Shown: piece by piece, positions 23,433-35,065 of the stretch
Layout: every line of letters begins with the position of its first letter
Numbering within the stretch: position 1 is the stretch's first letter
The notes under the pieces: model-generated
The model's database searches: none
Told to the model about the DNA's origin: nothing
The model's input: only the letters and a program-made list of their open reading frames with translations
Made by a program: the position numbers and the translations under genes
Source: Cryptomeria japonica
Taxonomy: Eukaryota; Streptophyta; Pinopsida; Cupressales; Cupressaceae
Length of the DNA: 64,000 nucleotides
NCBI RefSeq assembly: GCF_030272615.1
Contig: NC_081412.1
Coordinates: 673,021,823 to 673,085,822, forward strand
Direction of reading: 5' to 3'

Positions 23433-23632
23433 ATGATTGTAGCTCTTAGATAGAGTTATTTTAATTGTAATAAAAATTTGATTAGTGTGTAAACATTTTG
23501 TTATTAGCAATAAAATTTAAGTTTTTATTGCATACATAACTTTATGGTTATTTGCTTTTTAGTTGTAATGTAATGCATGAAGAATATAAAATAGAATATT
23601 CTTAAACATTCTTAGGGAAGAGAACAATAAAC

Positions 23633-26080
23633 ATGGACAATTGTAGAAATGATATTGGGGGATATGAACCCATAGACACCCTCATGGCTAAGTTTGATCA
23701 AATTTTGACTATGATGAACCAAAGTTAGGCTAACTCATGGATATCTAATAATAGCTTTTGAGTCAACATGGAACCAAAGAGGAAGAATAAGAATCCCAAC
23801 AAAGGGAGAACTTCAATAGGCATGAACATACCAAGTATAGTGAGAATTAAGGAGAACACTCGAAAGATCAAATTGAAGTTGAAATGTGCAAATAGCTGGG
23901 TCATGAGTTAACACATGATATGAAGAAGATTGCTCCTTCTCAATTTGAGCGATCAATGTTGGGAGATGTCCTCAAAGCCTAGTTGACATAAATAGAGAAT
24001 TATTTTGAGAATACAAACTATTTATAAAGTACTAAAGTAGTTTGGGGAGATTTGCAATTGTTCGAAGAGCCAACCACATTGTGGGATAATAAAAAGAGTG
24101 AGCTATGTCTAAAACTAACCTTCATGACATGGAAACTATTCATGAAAATATTTAGACAAATATAGCCATCCCAACTTTTCTTTGACTAGAACTAACAAAA
24201 TTTCAAGAACTCAAGCAAGGGGAGTTTATAGTTAATGAATTCTAGGAGTTCACACAATTGTTAAAATGTGTGCCTCGGTATCAAGAAGATGAATGATTTC
24301 AGACCTGAAAATTCATCATGGGTCTTAACAATTGCATCAGTGGAGTAGTAGATGTCCTAGAACCTACTATTATGGATTAGGTTTATGAGAAGGCAGCGAG
24401 ACAAGAACAACAAATTAAAAAGGATTATTTCATTAGAGATAGGAGTTGAAAGAAGGCTAGATGGACTCATTCATCTCAACCTTTCAAAAAGAAGTGTGAA
24501 AAACATGAATCTAGAAAGAAGAGTGAAAAAGGATACAAGGGAACTAAACAAGATAAGAAAAGATATAATAATTCTAAATAGGAAGGGAATTCCTCTTTCA
24601 AGGGTACCAAAAGGAGAGGACCACTAGGTGGATGCTTTACCTATGGTGGAGATTATTATGGAAACTAATGTACAACCAAGAATCAATGTGGGCAAAAATA
24701 AATAATTCTACTACTATCACAACAAACAAATTTTGAGCAGAGGATCCATGTGACTCTAGATAACAAATAGGAAACATTTTAGATCATACAAATTGAAACA
24801 ATATGTATGTTAGACGAGAACCAAGTCACTATTCTTATAGAGAGCATCGCCAAAGAATTTTTTTTAGAACTCAACTTATTAAGTAGGTGATGCAGGAGCA
24901 TCCCTAGTTCTTGGCAATCTTGCATCAACCAAAAAATACATTTACATTTCAGTATGTTTTCTATTTAGTTTGGCCTTGCAGTTTTAGCATTCTATTTTGT
25001 GTTTTGTCAAATTTGTTCATTGGATCTTGTGGAGCTAGACTTTGTTCGTGCATGTGTTCATCTACCTTATCCTAGGTCCATGGGTTATTTGGATTTTTTT
25101 TTGACAAGTTATTGATTTCAAAATATGGGGCGGGTTTCTGGCTTGTGCAGTGGAGCTACTTGGACGTATTTACTAATGGATAATCTTGCAGATCATTTAC
25201 GTAGCTTGCAGAGCCTGATTTTGTATGCTAAAATGTTCTTTGGTTTGTGGTCGGCCTTCCTCTAGGTCTGCACATCATTCTATGTTGTTTCTAGAGGAAT
25301 TATTTTGGTAGAGGCTGGATTAGTTGTTCTTAATGTTACACCTTCTTCATTGGCAATTATTTTCATCTTAGGTCGATGTGGATAATCCTAGAGGTGAATA
25401 TCATATAAATCAATGTGACTAAGCATATGGTCGACAGATTGGAGGACATATGGAAATAATCAAAAGTTTTGGAGATTTGGAGTTGGCTTGGATTTTGGCT
25501 TGAGCCCATTTATTGTATTTTGAGCATGTTTGTAATCAGGCCTATGTGTCAAATGTGAAAGGATGCATGTTGTCGACCAATTTGTATTTGAATTCTATGA
25601 TATAAAATAAGTTTTATTCTGCATTGCCTTCATCACATTGTTTTTCTTCTGTTGTGTTTACTCTTGTTGCATGGTCTGAACTGTTCTCTTTGAGGACTCT
25701 CTCAACCATGAATTCTTTCATACGTTGATAAAAAGGGCTAGTTGAATGGCCAAACCTTAGACTAGAGAATATGCCAATAAGTCAAGAGCTTAGGTAGAGC
25801 AATATTTATTTCAAGCCAAGGTTGAATTTCTGGGATTAGCAACTAAGGTCAATTTGTATGTAGCACCCTTAGGTTCCCATGATTTGATACTAGGAATGAA
25901 TTTGTTATGGAGGTATAGGGCTAAGGTAGATTGATTTATAAAATAGTACAATGTTTGGATGGCCTTCAAAATGAGGCGTATATCTAAGGATATCAATGAG
26001 AGATCAAGGTACCACAAATTTATGCTATGCAGTTGAAGTGGAGTAATATAAATAAATTTCAAGATTCAATGAATGGGTGA
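23633..26080 (+). pseudogene. Decayed Ty3/gypsy gag-protease remnant
   Basis: From the ATG at 23633 the plus strand shows a retrotransposon gag: a M-N-Q-S helix region, then the gag core around 24000-24330 (L-W-D-N-K-K-S-E-L, F-M-T-W-K-L-F-M-K, L-K-Q-G-E-F, then P-R-Y-Q-E-D-E), a Lys-rich stretch and a spoiled C-F-T-Y-G-G-D-Y-Y knuckle near 24640. Protease starts near 24830 with I-L-I-E-S where active enzymes have D-S/T-G, is cut by an 830-bp insertion, and continues at 25735-25960 (L-Y-V-A-P-L-G-S-H-D-L-I-L-G-M-N). Stops are dense in every frame; no reverse transcriptase follows. Confidence 0.75.
24888..25720. mobile_element. LTR-like insertion inside the gypsy protease (possible solo LTR)
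   Basis: Sequence from TGATGCAGG (24888) to TTCTTTCA (25720) separates two halves of the protease and has no coding character. It begins TG and can end CA, as LTRs do, and is of LTR length (833 bp). I did not find a matching 5-bp duplication (GTAGG left, TACGT right), so a solo LTR is only a suggestion; the right end could be up to 15 bp further. Confidence 0.4.
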
Positions 26081-26640
26081 TAAGACATGTGAAGAGGACA
26101 TGATTACAAATTTAGATTATGATCCATGCGAATAATTTTGGTGGTTAAGATTAGATAGAAGGGGATAATGAATTAATTATATTTATTTAATTAATAGTTA
26201 AAAAAGGTGGGATTATTGTGATTAAATAAATAATTATTATTATTTAACTCTAGGAAAGAAAAGGCTAATGAAATAGTTAAATAAATAAAAATATGTATTT
26301 AATTAAGTTAGGATATTTTTAGATGTTTACGATTCCTTTATTAAGTTTTGAATGAAAAGCATCCTAGATCATATGCAAATTGAGAAATAAGAATGAATGT
26401 CAAAAACATGTCAAATGGATCAACAAAAAAATAGTCCATTAAGGCAAAAAAAGTAGGAAAATTTCATAATTAAAAAATTTGCTCACATTTTATGAAACAC
26501 AGAATGCACTCACAGTTTGTCCATGAAATATGCTCACATTTTATGAAAGATAAAACATGATTGTATTTCATGTTCCACATAACACAAGAACATTTTGTGC
26601 AACATGAAGTGTGATGTTCTATAAAATATAAAACATTTCT
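26081..26640. other. AT-rich non-coding spacer
   Basis: No gene. The phrase GCTCACATTTTATGAAA occurs twice (about 26481 and 26530). It leads into the pyrimidine tract. Confidence 0.5.
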
Positions 26641-27506
26641 CTCCACTCTTTTTCTCACAGCTCTCTACCTAACTCTTCCTCTCTCTCTACCACTACCTTC
26701 CTCTAACCTGCCTCTCTCTCTCTCTCTTACTCTTACTGACCCCCCTCTCTCCCTTCATTTATATACCTCCTTAACTCTCTAACCCACACCCCCTTCCTTC
26801 TGCCTTCCCTCTCTACTATTTTTCTCACCTCTCTAACTCTATACCTCTCTATTTATCATGCTCTCTCTAAATTTCTATCTCTACTATTTTTAACCCTCCC
26901 TACCTCTCACTCCCTCCCTCTCACTCCCTCCCTCCCTCCTCTCTACTCTTTTCCTCATCTCTCTCCTACCTTTCCCTCATTGCTTCCTTCTCTATCTACC
27001 ATTTTTCTCACTTCTCTCTCTACTACATCCTTCATACCTCCATTCTCTACTCTTCTTCTCACCTATACTATCTCTCTCCCTCTCTCCCTCTCCAAATCTC
27101 TCTCTCTCCTTATCTCTTTGTCTACACTTTTTTCTCATATATTTCTCTCCCTCTCTAACTATCCCTCCCTCTTTCCTAACTTCCCCACTCTATTCTCACA
27201 TATCTTTATACATAATTCTCCCTCTCCCTCTTTATTATCAATCCTCTCTATACCCACCTATCTCTCCCTTACTACTCTAACTTTCCCTACCTCCCTATCT
27301 CTCTCAATGTATCTATCTACCTCTCTATGAATCTTCCCCCCAACTCTCTCTCCTACCTTTTCTGGTCTCTTTTTCACATCTCTCCCTTTCTCTCTTCCTC
27401 TCTACCTCTCTCACTTCCTACCTCTCACTCACTACCTACACCCCATTTCCCTCTCTCTCCCGATCCCTCCCTCCCCCTCACTCTCCCCCTCCTTTCCTTT
27501 TTTCTC

Positions 27507-27552
<46 letters not shown>

Positions 27553-27646
27553 ACATACATCTACCTCCCTTTCTACTAAATTATCTCTCAATATTTATCT
27601 TCATGTCGCTCACCTTGAATCTCCCCAACTCTCTCTCTCCTCCTCA

Positions 27647-27695
<49 letters not shown>

Positions 27696-28815
27696 TTGTC
27701 TCCCTCTCTAAATATCTCTCTTGTACTCACTTGACTCTTATTTTCATCTCTTACTGTCTCTCTCCCTCTATAATTCTCATTGACTCTCTCTTTCTCTAAC
27801 TCTCTCTTTGTCTCTCTATTTCTCCCCCTTCCTACCTCTCACTCCCTTTGTCCCTTCTTTACTATCTACTCTTTTCTCATCTCTCTCTATATCACTCCAT
27901 CTCTACTATTTTTTTGAATTTTCTTTGTATCTCTACCTCTAACCAACTCCCTACCTCCCTCCTTCATTCTCTAAATTTTTTCTCAACCTTTCTCTATCTC
28001 TCTCTTTCCCTATTTAACTCCCTCTCACTCTCTCTCACTCTCTCTCACCCTCTCTAACTCTCTCTCACTCTCTCTCAATTTATATCTCTCTCTTCTTACT
28101 TACTCCTCACATCTTTCCCTTTCTTCTCTATTTCTCACCTATCTCCCTATCTCTCCCCTACCTTCTCTTTTTACCCTTTCTTTCTCACATCTCTATCTAT
28201 CTCGAGTTCCCTTATTTCTCTCTCTTTCCCTCCTTCCCTACTTGATCTCTCTCCTTTGTGTTATCTCTCATTCTCCATGTGCCCTCTCTCTCTACTTCTT
28301 GCCTTCCATCCTTACCTCTCTATGTATTTCTTCCTCTCTATCTCTTTTCCTCTTTATCTTTCTCTAAATTTCTTTATTTATTTCCCTCCCTACCTATCAC
28401 TCTCTCCCTCCTACGCTCAATAATATTTTTCTCACCTTTCTCTATTTATCTCTCCTTCACCTTTCTCTCCCTATCTCCTTTCCTCTCTACACTTTTTCTC
28501 ACCTCTCTATATTTCTCTATCTAAATCTCTCGCAATATCTAAATGTCTATCTTCCTCTCCCTCTCCCTTCCTCTAATCCCAAAATCTCCATATATTTACC
28601 TATCTACCCCTCCAACTCTCACTCACTCCCTACATCCTTTCCATTATACTATATTTATCACCTATGTCTCTATCTATCTCTCTTTTTGTACATGTCCTTC
28701 TCTACCTCCTTCTCTCTCTACCCTTTTCCTCATCCCTCTATCTCTCTACTACTGCCTCCCTCCCTCTCCACTCTTGACCCTGCCTTTAAATCTCTCTCTC
28801 TCTCTCTATGGATAT
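26641..28815. repeat. 2.2-kb pyrimidine-rich tract with (CT)n cores
   Basis: The plus strand is almost free of G over about 2,175 bp and consists of CTCTCT, CCCTCC and TCTCTA words. Pure (CT)n runs of about 40 bp occur at 27510-27550 and 27653-27692. Open frames here encode only Ser/Leu/Pro-rich low-complexity peptides produced by the repeat itself and are not genes. Such mirror-like purine/pyrimidine tracts can form triplex DNA. It ends about 1.5 kb upstream of the TNL gene. Confidence 0.95.
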
Positions 28816-30250
28816 ATAATAAAAAATATTTTCATAATTATTTCATAGCTCCACCTTACACTTCTAGTAATTTGAAGAAATTCCATATCTTTTGTTCAAA
28901 CTTACATCTTCATTTGGAAGTTGGCAATATTTCTTTTTTATTCTTCTAAATCCCTCTCCAAATTTATTTTTCTCCATTTCAATGAACTCACTATTTAATA
29001 GTTTATAGAGACTATTGGTGAAAACTTTATTATTTTAATTTTTCCTAGACAAAAAGAAATCTAGCCCTAAATTTATTTTCAATCTATGCAAGTGAGACAT
29101 GATTGCCCTTGTAAACTAATTTTATCATAATTCGAACAAATCTCCAATGGATACATGATCATCCCTATAAAATGATTTTACTAATTTTGTGAATCCCAAT
29201 TGAACTACAAAACTACATCCAAGGGACTAAATGAAACAATGAATGATCTTTCCTTTGAATATATAAATTAATGTGTAAATTCATCTAAGAATAATGCAAA
29301 AATATTACATATAATTTGATTAAGTAAAATATTCTTCATGATGAGAAACTACAACATTTTGATGTGAAAAACCCATGACAACAAAAGTTTACAAAAAATA
29401 GACTTTACTTTGACAACTAATTTTGATACTTAAAGATGATTGAGGCATTTGCAACTGAGGATAATTAACTCAAAAAAGATATTAAGATAGAGGAAGTCAA
29501 CACATAGTGATTCTTCCTTATTTGATAAAAAAGAAAAATCTTAAACCTTAATCAGGTTAAAAATGGGGCAAATCAATATATAAAATGTCTTCTCTAAATC
29601 ATTGGAAAGATCCACTTATACATGGAAAGGGTATACCAAGAAAATTCACCTAGATTGAGACATGTAATTTTTTCTCATTAGAGATGATGAAATCTTTAGT
29701 CCAAGTTGAGAAGAAAAGCAAAGAAAAATAGACAAACTAGGGGTCATGTTTAAGAAAGGCCTCGACATGGTTGGATACAACAAATTAGGAAGAAAAAAAA
29801 TGGCAAGGTTATGATGGTGGGATCACAAAATATCATATTAAAGTAAAGTTTTCTAACTAGTGATATACATTGCAAATTCAAGGATGATAAGAAGCAAATA
29901 TGACATGAAGAATACACAAACCCAAACCCAACAAAATGAAAAATTCTTTCACTTCATATATATATATATATACTATTCTCCTAATCTTTTATTTGAGAAT
30001 ATTTGAAACTTTAATTATTTTAATAATTAAAAAATAAACATCAACTAGAAATAGTTTTATTTCACAATTACGACATAGTTGTTTCTCCTACTACTCTGAC
30101 TGTAGGTTACTCTCAGCCTAGTTGAGGCCAGACAAATGGACTACTTGAGCTTTTGCATGGTGAGGCTTTATTATGAAATTCTTATATTTTATATAAACAT
30201 TAGATTGGAGGAATTACTGTATGATCTTGCATTGTCTTGTGATTACACAG
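28816..30250. other. Non-coding region upstream of the TNL gene
   Basis: No reading frame or repeat family recognised. It contains a short (TA)n run near 29960 and the presumed promoter region of the TNL gene (about 29800-30320). Confidence 0.5.
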
Positions 30251-30282
30251 CGCGCGCGCGCGCACACACATATATATATATA
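30251..30282. repeat. Compound alternating (CG)n(CA)n(TA)n microsatellite
   Basis: Six CG, about five CA and about six TA dinucleotides in 32 bp, all alternating purine-pyrimidine, a sequence type that favours Z-DNA. It lies 40 bp upstream of the TNL start codon, so in the core promoter or 5' UTR. Confidence 0.9.
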
Positions 30283-30322
30283 CAGAAGTCTTAGGTTGCT
30301 TGTCTTCACTACCCGTTTATAA

Positions 30323-33300
30323 ATGCCTGCTTATGTTTACAATTTAATGTGTGAAGAAATACAAGAAGAATGTCCCCCAACGGATCAGATCGACACCACT
30401 CAAGTCATGAATTCAAGCTGCCGAGAATACTGGCGTTCGACTGTGGAGATGTCAAATTTTGGCACAATTAATTCCTCCCTGCCAAACGCACCGATTCGCA
30501 GGTGAGATAAAAAATTTCAAATTATTTGAATGTTTCTCTCTTTCTACGCTATATGAGTACAACTTTAAAACTCGCTCCTTATTTCAATTAACAGTGAACG
30601 AGGACAGAAATATTTGGATCAAGATGTATTTCTAAGTCACAGTGGTAGGCAGAAATTTTTTGTTAGGCAGCTACACAGAGACCTAACAAACCAGGGCGTG
30701 TCCTGCTTCTTTGATCAAGATCGCGAAAGTTTGCCAGTGGGCGAAGATTTTCCCTCTCGTATATTTGAAGCCGCTAAGACATGCCAAGTAGCAGTTTTAC
30801 TCCTCTCTATGGATTTCCTCCAATCAAGGTGGCCCATGCTGGAACTGTCTGCCTTTGTGGAAGCGAGAGACAGAACCGGTACAAATCCCAATCTAAAAAT
30901 TTTACCCTTGTTCTACCAGATTTCACCGGATGCTCTTAAAAACATTTCGGCAGAGGACGAAAACTGGAAACAGTTGGAGAAATCCGAGGAAAAACGAGCA
31001 GAATGGCACGAATCTTTAAATGCAATACGGCGAAATAACGGGTTGAAGATGAGTGAAGGTGATGATGAAGTGAAGTTTAGTGAAGGTGATGATGAAATGA
31101 AGTTTAGAGATGAAATTGTGAAAGAAATCTGGCGTATACTTCCAACACCCTCACCAAGGTATCATGTCCGTTGTATGCAAGGACAAGTACGAATGTGTCA
31201 GGTGAAAATACCTCACTACTTTGTCTTGTTTTTATCACGCATATATTCATAGGCTAATGTATTTATTATATTTATTGGTTGCAGCGGGTTGCACATTTCT
31301 TCAACTCTGTTCATCCAGACAAAAAGGGAATCCGTATTGCAGGATTGTATGGAATACCGGGCCAGGGGAAAACTATACTTGCCAAGGCTTTCTGCAACTT
31401 CAAATTGGGGAATTTCGATGGTAAAGTCTGCCATCTAGAATTTTCTAGAGGCGATTCATTCGAAAGACTTAAAATTGCTCTGCAATATCTCACATGCTGT
31501 CCCCAGTCGTATCTCCAGGCACTGACCGACCAAGATCAGGTGACCAATATCTCAAATGTTTTAATTTTGTCGACAGGATTTTCTTCCTTTCCTTTAGAAG
31601 TATTCTGAAATATTCAACGAAACTCACAGGCACAAAATGAGTTATATAGAAGAGTGGAGAGGAAAAGGGTATTGTTGGTTCTCGACAATATCACAGAAGA
31701 AAGTATAGATGAAGTGGCGTATTATCTCAAGGCAGACTTGGGAGAAAACTGCTGGATCCTTTTGAGCGCTCGGAGTGTGGATGTTCTAGAAAGGCACTTC
31801 AAGATAGATAAGCAGTCATGCATACGCGTACCAATGCTCGAAGAGGAAGAGGCCACAGCCATCTTGTTGGAAAAGGCATCTGTAGAAGTGTCAATGTTGG
31901 GGGCAGACGAGAAAGCTTTTGCTATAAAGTGTGCAGGTAGATGTTCGTTCAAAGAGGTCGCTTGGACAGAAGGAACATTTCATCCGCTAGCCTTAAAAGC
32001 TTTTGGAGGTCACCTCTTCAATAATCATGGTCTGCAGTTGTCTAAGTGGGTTGCTGAGATAGAAGGCTGGGTAGATCGATGCGATTATGGTTTGGATGAC
32101 TTGTTGGCTTTGCTGGGCAAAGCTTTTGACAACATGTGTCCCGAATATCGCACCATATTCATGCTTCTCACCCTTTATCTGCCGCCTGATATGTCTCCCC
32201 ATAAAGTTACTGAATGGCTGGCAATGATTGTCAACAAAGAGATCTCGTTTATTGAGAAAGCAGTGAGTTTGAATATTTTCTTTAAAGACCTTTTAGTTTA
32301 TGATTTGTGTGTTTTTAATTGATAAACCTCTGAACGCTTAATTTATTTATACGTGGTTTCAGGTTGAGGATCTATGTAAGAAGGCTTTTATTGAAGAATC
32401 AAGACCTAAAATTCGCATCCACGACCTATATGTTGAATTCGCACAAAGCAAAGCAGATGAAATGGGGAGATGGCTGTGGTGGATGGGTGACCCACGTAGT
32501 ACACGTGGGTTAATATCAAAAGACAATGCAGGGTTTGAATTGGCTAAGTTTGAGCAGTGCTTGCATCAAAGACTGTCCCAGATAGCTCTCAACAACCTTC
32601 AAAATCTGTTGGTGCTTCAGCTTATAGGCGTGCAGAAAATGAGGAAACTTGACTTGGGTGGGATGGGATGTCTCAGAAGTATTACATTACATAAATGCAA
32701 TGACCTGAAAGCGCTTGAATGTATGGAAAAACTGCAACAGCTGGCGTGTCTTCAGATAAGTGAAGTAAATCCAATGTTTAAACTTCCAGAGCTAAGCAGC
32801 CTCAAAGGATTACAACATCTTCAGATCAATTTAGCAGGCAGCCAGGTGCTCAATCAGCTGGGAGATCTTACCAGTTGTGCTTTTCTGAGAGAGATAAATG
32901 TTTATTGCCGATCCCTCTGGGAGTTTCCAAGGTTGAATAGTTTGCGGTATTTGGAGAAAGTGGAACTTAGTGTGCGTGATAATGTGAACGGGCCCCTCGA
33001 CTGTACAGAATGCGTGGAGTTGCAGAGTACTCTCCTCAAGAGACGTTCCCGGTGGAATAAGACAACGGCCTACCTGATTGGACGTAAGACACTATCCAAA
33101 ACTGTATTATGGGATCGCGATGCAGTGAAGGCATGTCCAGATTTAGATGCAGTGAAGGCATGTCCAGATATAGATGCGCAGGTAGAGTCGTTTGTTGCAT
33201 CAAAAGATGTTTCAGCTCTCAAAAGTTTAGAATCGTGTGAAGGGCTGAAAAATCTTCAACTATGGAATTTGAGAAATCTAGAGGAGCTTCCGAGTTTCAG

Positions 33301-34282
33301 ACTTCTATCAAATTTGACTGTGCTCAAAATTGGCAAGTGTGGTATAAGCGAGGCCCCGGATCTAACGTGTTGTCTCTTGCTGGAGAATGTTTGGTTTTCC
33401 ACACTAGAAAATTTACAAAGCTTTCCCGAGTTCTCACCACTGAGGAAATTAAAGAAGTTAGGATTATATAATTGCTGCAGGGTTGAAGATCCTCCTGACG
33501 TTAGTGGCTGCCATGAATTACAGGTATTCCATCTAGTCTACAACGACAATCTCAAAGGACTTCCCGACATGGGAGAGTGCCCACGATTAGAGGAAATCAA
33601 ACTGAGTTGGTATTCTTCTGAAGAAAATGATGTCAAAAATTCTAAGGACAGTTCTGAATTTAAAGACGAAACCTTCTCAAACTTAAGTGATGTAAGCGCG
33701 CCAGAGGCATTGAAAGAGTGGAAGTGGCTGGAGGGCAAGACAGTGCTCGGAATAAAGTATGTCCGTGGAGGGAAGATGTATTACTGTATCACAGCTCCGT
33801 GCGAATCTGACGACAGAAGGCAGTTTGTGAGAAAAGTAACGATAGTTGAAAGCTCTCTGTTTCTACCCGACCCGTATTTCTATTTATCTGTATTAATTAC
33901 GATATCCCTTATTTTATATCAGTTAGCACTGGTGCTAGTTGAGGGACGTAAAGGCTTCACAACTCGGTGCGGAGACTCTTGTTTTGCATTCTACAGAGGC
34001 GTCCGTTTTGCATCCGTTCTTCTGCTTCTTATAATGCTTGTGTTTATTTCTCACTCTCTATTGTCAGTAATCAGACGAAGGTTCTCAAAAGATCGGCATC
34101 TTAACTTCCCTACATTGTATGTGGTAGTTAAACGGGATCTTCATGCTGTTACAACACTTGCGTTCATAGTTGGAATTTTACAAATTATACTTGTGGTTTA
34201 TTTTGATGTCCATGTTATAGGCTTTTCTTCTAGTTTAGGCTTAATATGTTTCTTACTGGCCAATCTAAGGTTAGTGTATTAA
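30323..34282 (+). CDS. TIR-NBS-LRR immune receptor with four C-terminal membrane segments
   Basis: Predicted intracellular immune receptor. Five exons with GT-AG introns and matching phase: 30323-30501, 30595-31201, 31285-31539, 31630-32262, 32363-34282; 1,197 residues. TIR domain about 70-215 (D-V-F-L-S-H-S; catalytic-type Glu143 in W-P-M-L-E-L, the NADase position). NB-ARC: P-loop G-I-P-G-Q-G-K-T 285-292, kinase-2 L-L-V-L-D-N 362-367 (second Asp replaced by Asn), GLPL-like H-P-L-A-L 465-469, I-H-D in place of MHD 577-579. Leucine-rich repeats about 600-985. The last 135 residues hold four hydrophobic helices (about 1063-1085, 1107-1128, 1150-1174, 1176-1197), not part of usual TNLs. Start chosen because the splice at 30501 keeps frame into the TIR exon. 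Two in-frame 27-bp tandem duplications occur. No stop or frameshift: probably functional. Confidence 0.88.
31052..31105 (+). repeat. 27-bp tandem duplication in TNL linker
   Basis: Units 31052-31078 and 31079-31105 differ at one base and encode S-E-G-D-D-E-V-K-F and S-E-G-D-D-E-M-K-F (residues 213-230), an acidic insert at the end of the TIR domain. The frame is kept. Confidence 0.95.
33119..33172 (+). repeat. 27-bp tandem duplication in TNL LRR region
   Basis: Units 33119-33145 and 33146-33172 differ at one base and encode D-A-V-K-A-C-P-D-L and D-A-V-K-A-C-P-D-I (residues 811-828), in a non-canonical loop between leucine-rich repeats. The frame is kept. Confidence 0.95.
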
Positions 34283-34344
34283 TAATAATGTATGAAAGAC
34301 TTGGTTTATATATTCAATATTTGAATGTATTTAGGGTTGTTATA

Positions 34345-34424
34345 AAGTACTTATTGGAATTTGAACTTGGGTCTTCAGAGTGAGAACCCAATGTTTTAAT
34401 CAGTTAAGCTCAACTGCTTGGACA
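34345..34424 (-). repeat. tRNA-derived SINE head or tRNA pseudogene
   Basis: On the minus strand the sequence has an A-box-like AGTTGAGCTTAACTG (34402-34416; also a D-arm-like stem AGTT/AACT) and, 34 bp on, a B-box-like AAGTTCAAATTCC (34356-34368), with the internal phrase TTCTCACTCTGAAGACCC. This is RNA polymerase III promoter architecture. A full cloverleaf does not fold by eye, so it is a SINE head or relic and not a functional tRNA. It lies 60 bp after the TNL stop codon. Confidence 0.5.
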
Positions 34425-35065
34425 ACATTTTAAAATTATGTTAATCATATATTAATATGCATAACATAGTTTTGTCATTGTAACCTTAGCATTGTTAAAT
34501 TATAGCATACCTTCAAATGCAATAACGTGGTCTTAAGAATTTTAGTCTTGTAATTATTTATTAAAAAAAATAATTAATCAATTTTTTTGTCAAGATGAAT
34601 CTTTCTATAGATAAGAGAATATATGAATGTTATATAAAAAATTATAAATATTTTTATTAAAAAGTGAAATGAATATTAGATAAATGATGGTCATCAATGT
34701 CACAAACTTGATAGCATTGATGGAGTGCATCTATCAATAGATTGTCCATATTCTTATATAAGATAACATATGGTTTCAAAATATTCATGCAAATTGCTTA
34801 CCCTCAACATAGAAAAGATGTAATCCTTCATATGAGAAAATGGTTTAAATAATTTATAGAGATATAATTACTCCTCTAGTGATGCTATTGAATTTCTTTA
34901 TTACTTTTTCATTAAGGAGTTTGTGTGAATAAAAAATCAATTAAGCCGATTCTTATAAAGTATAATTGATTTGTATTATTTTACTAATTTATTGCAATTT
35001 AAATATTTTTTTTTAACGTTGTAATTAAAACCAACTCGAATATCCAATTCACAAATAATTTTGAA
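34425..35065. other. AT-rich intergenic DNA
   Basis: Downstream flank of the TNL gene; no coding or repeat signal recognised. Confidence 0.5.

Noticed and set aside
24385-24627. 80-codon Lys/Arg-rich frame.
   Set aside because: The gag similarity runs in a neighbouring frame; this one is a shadow in a Lys-rich stretch.
26980-28949. Several open frames of 69-135 codons rich in Ser, Leu and Pro.
   Set aside because: They are produced by the pyrimidine tract in several frames, with no domain and repeat-driven composition.
31159-31201. Alternative 5' splice site AAG|GTATCA at 31158 for TNL exon 2.
   Set aside because: It leaves the wrong phase for exon 3; the CAG|GTGAAA site at 31201 keeps the frame.
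34345-34424. Functional tRNA gene.
   Set aside because: A- and B-box-like strings are present, but acceptor and anticodon stems do not pair, so only a SINE or tRNA relic is supported.
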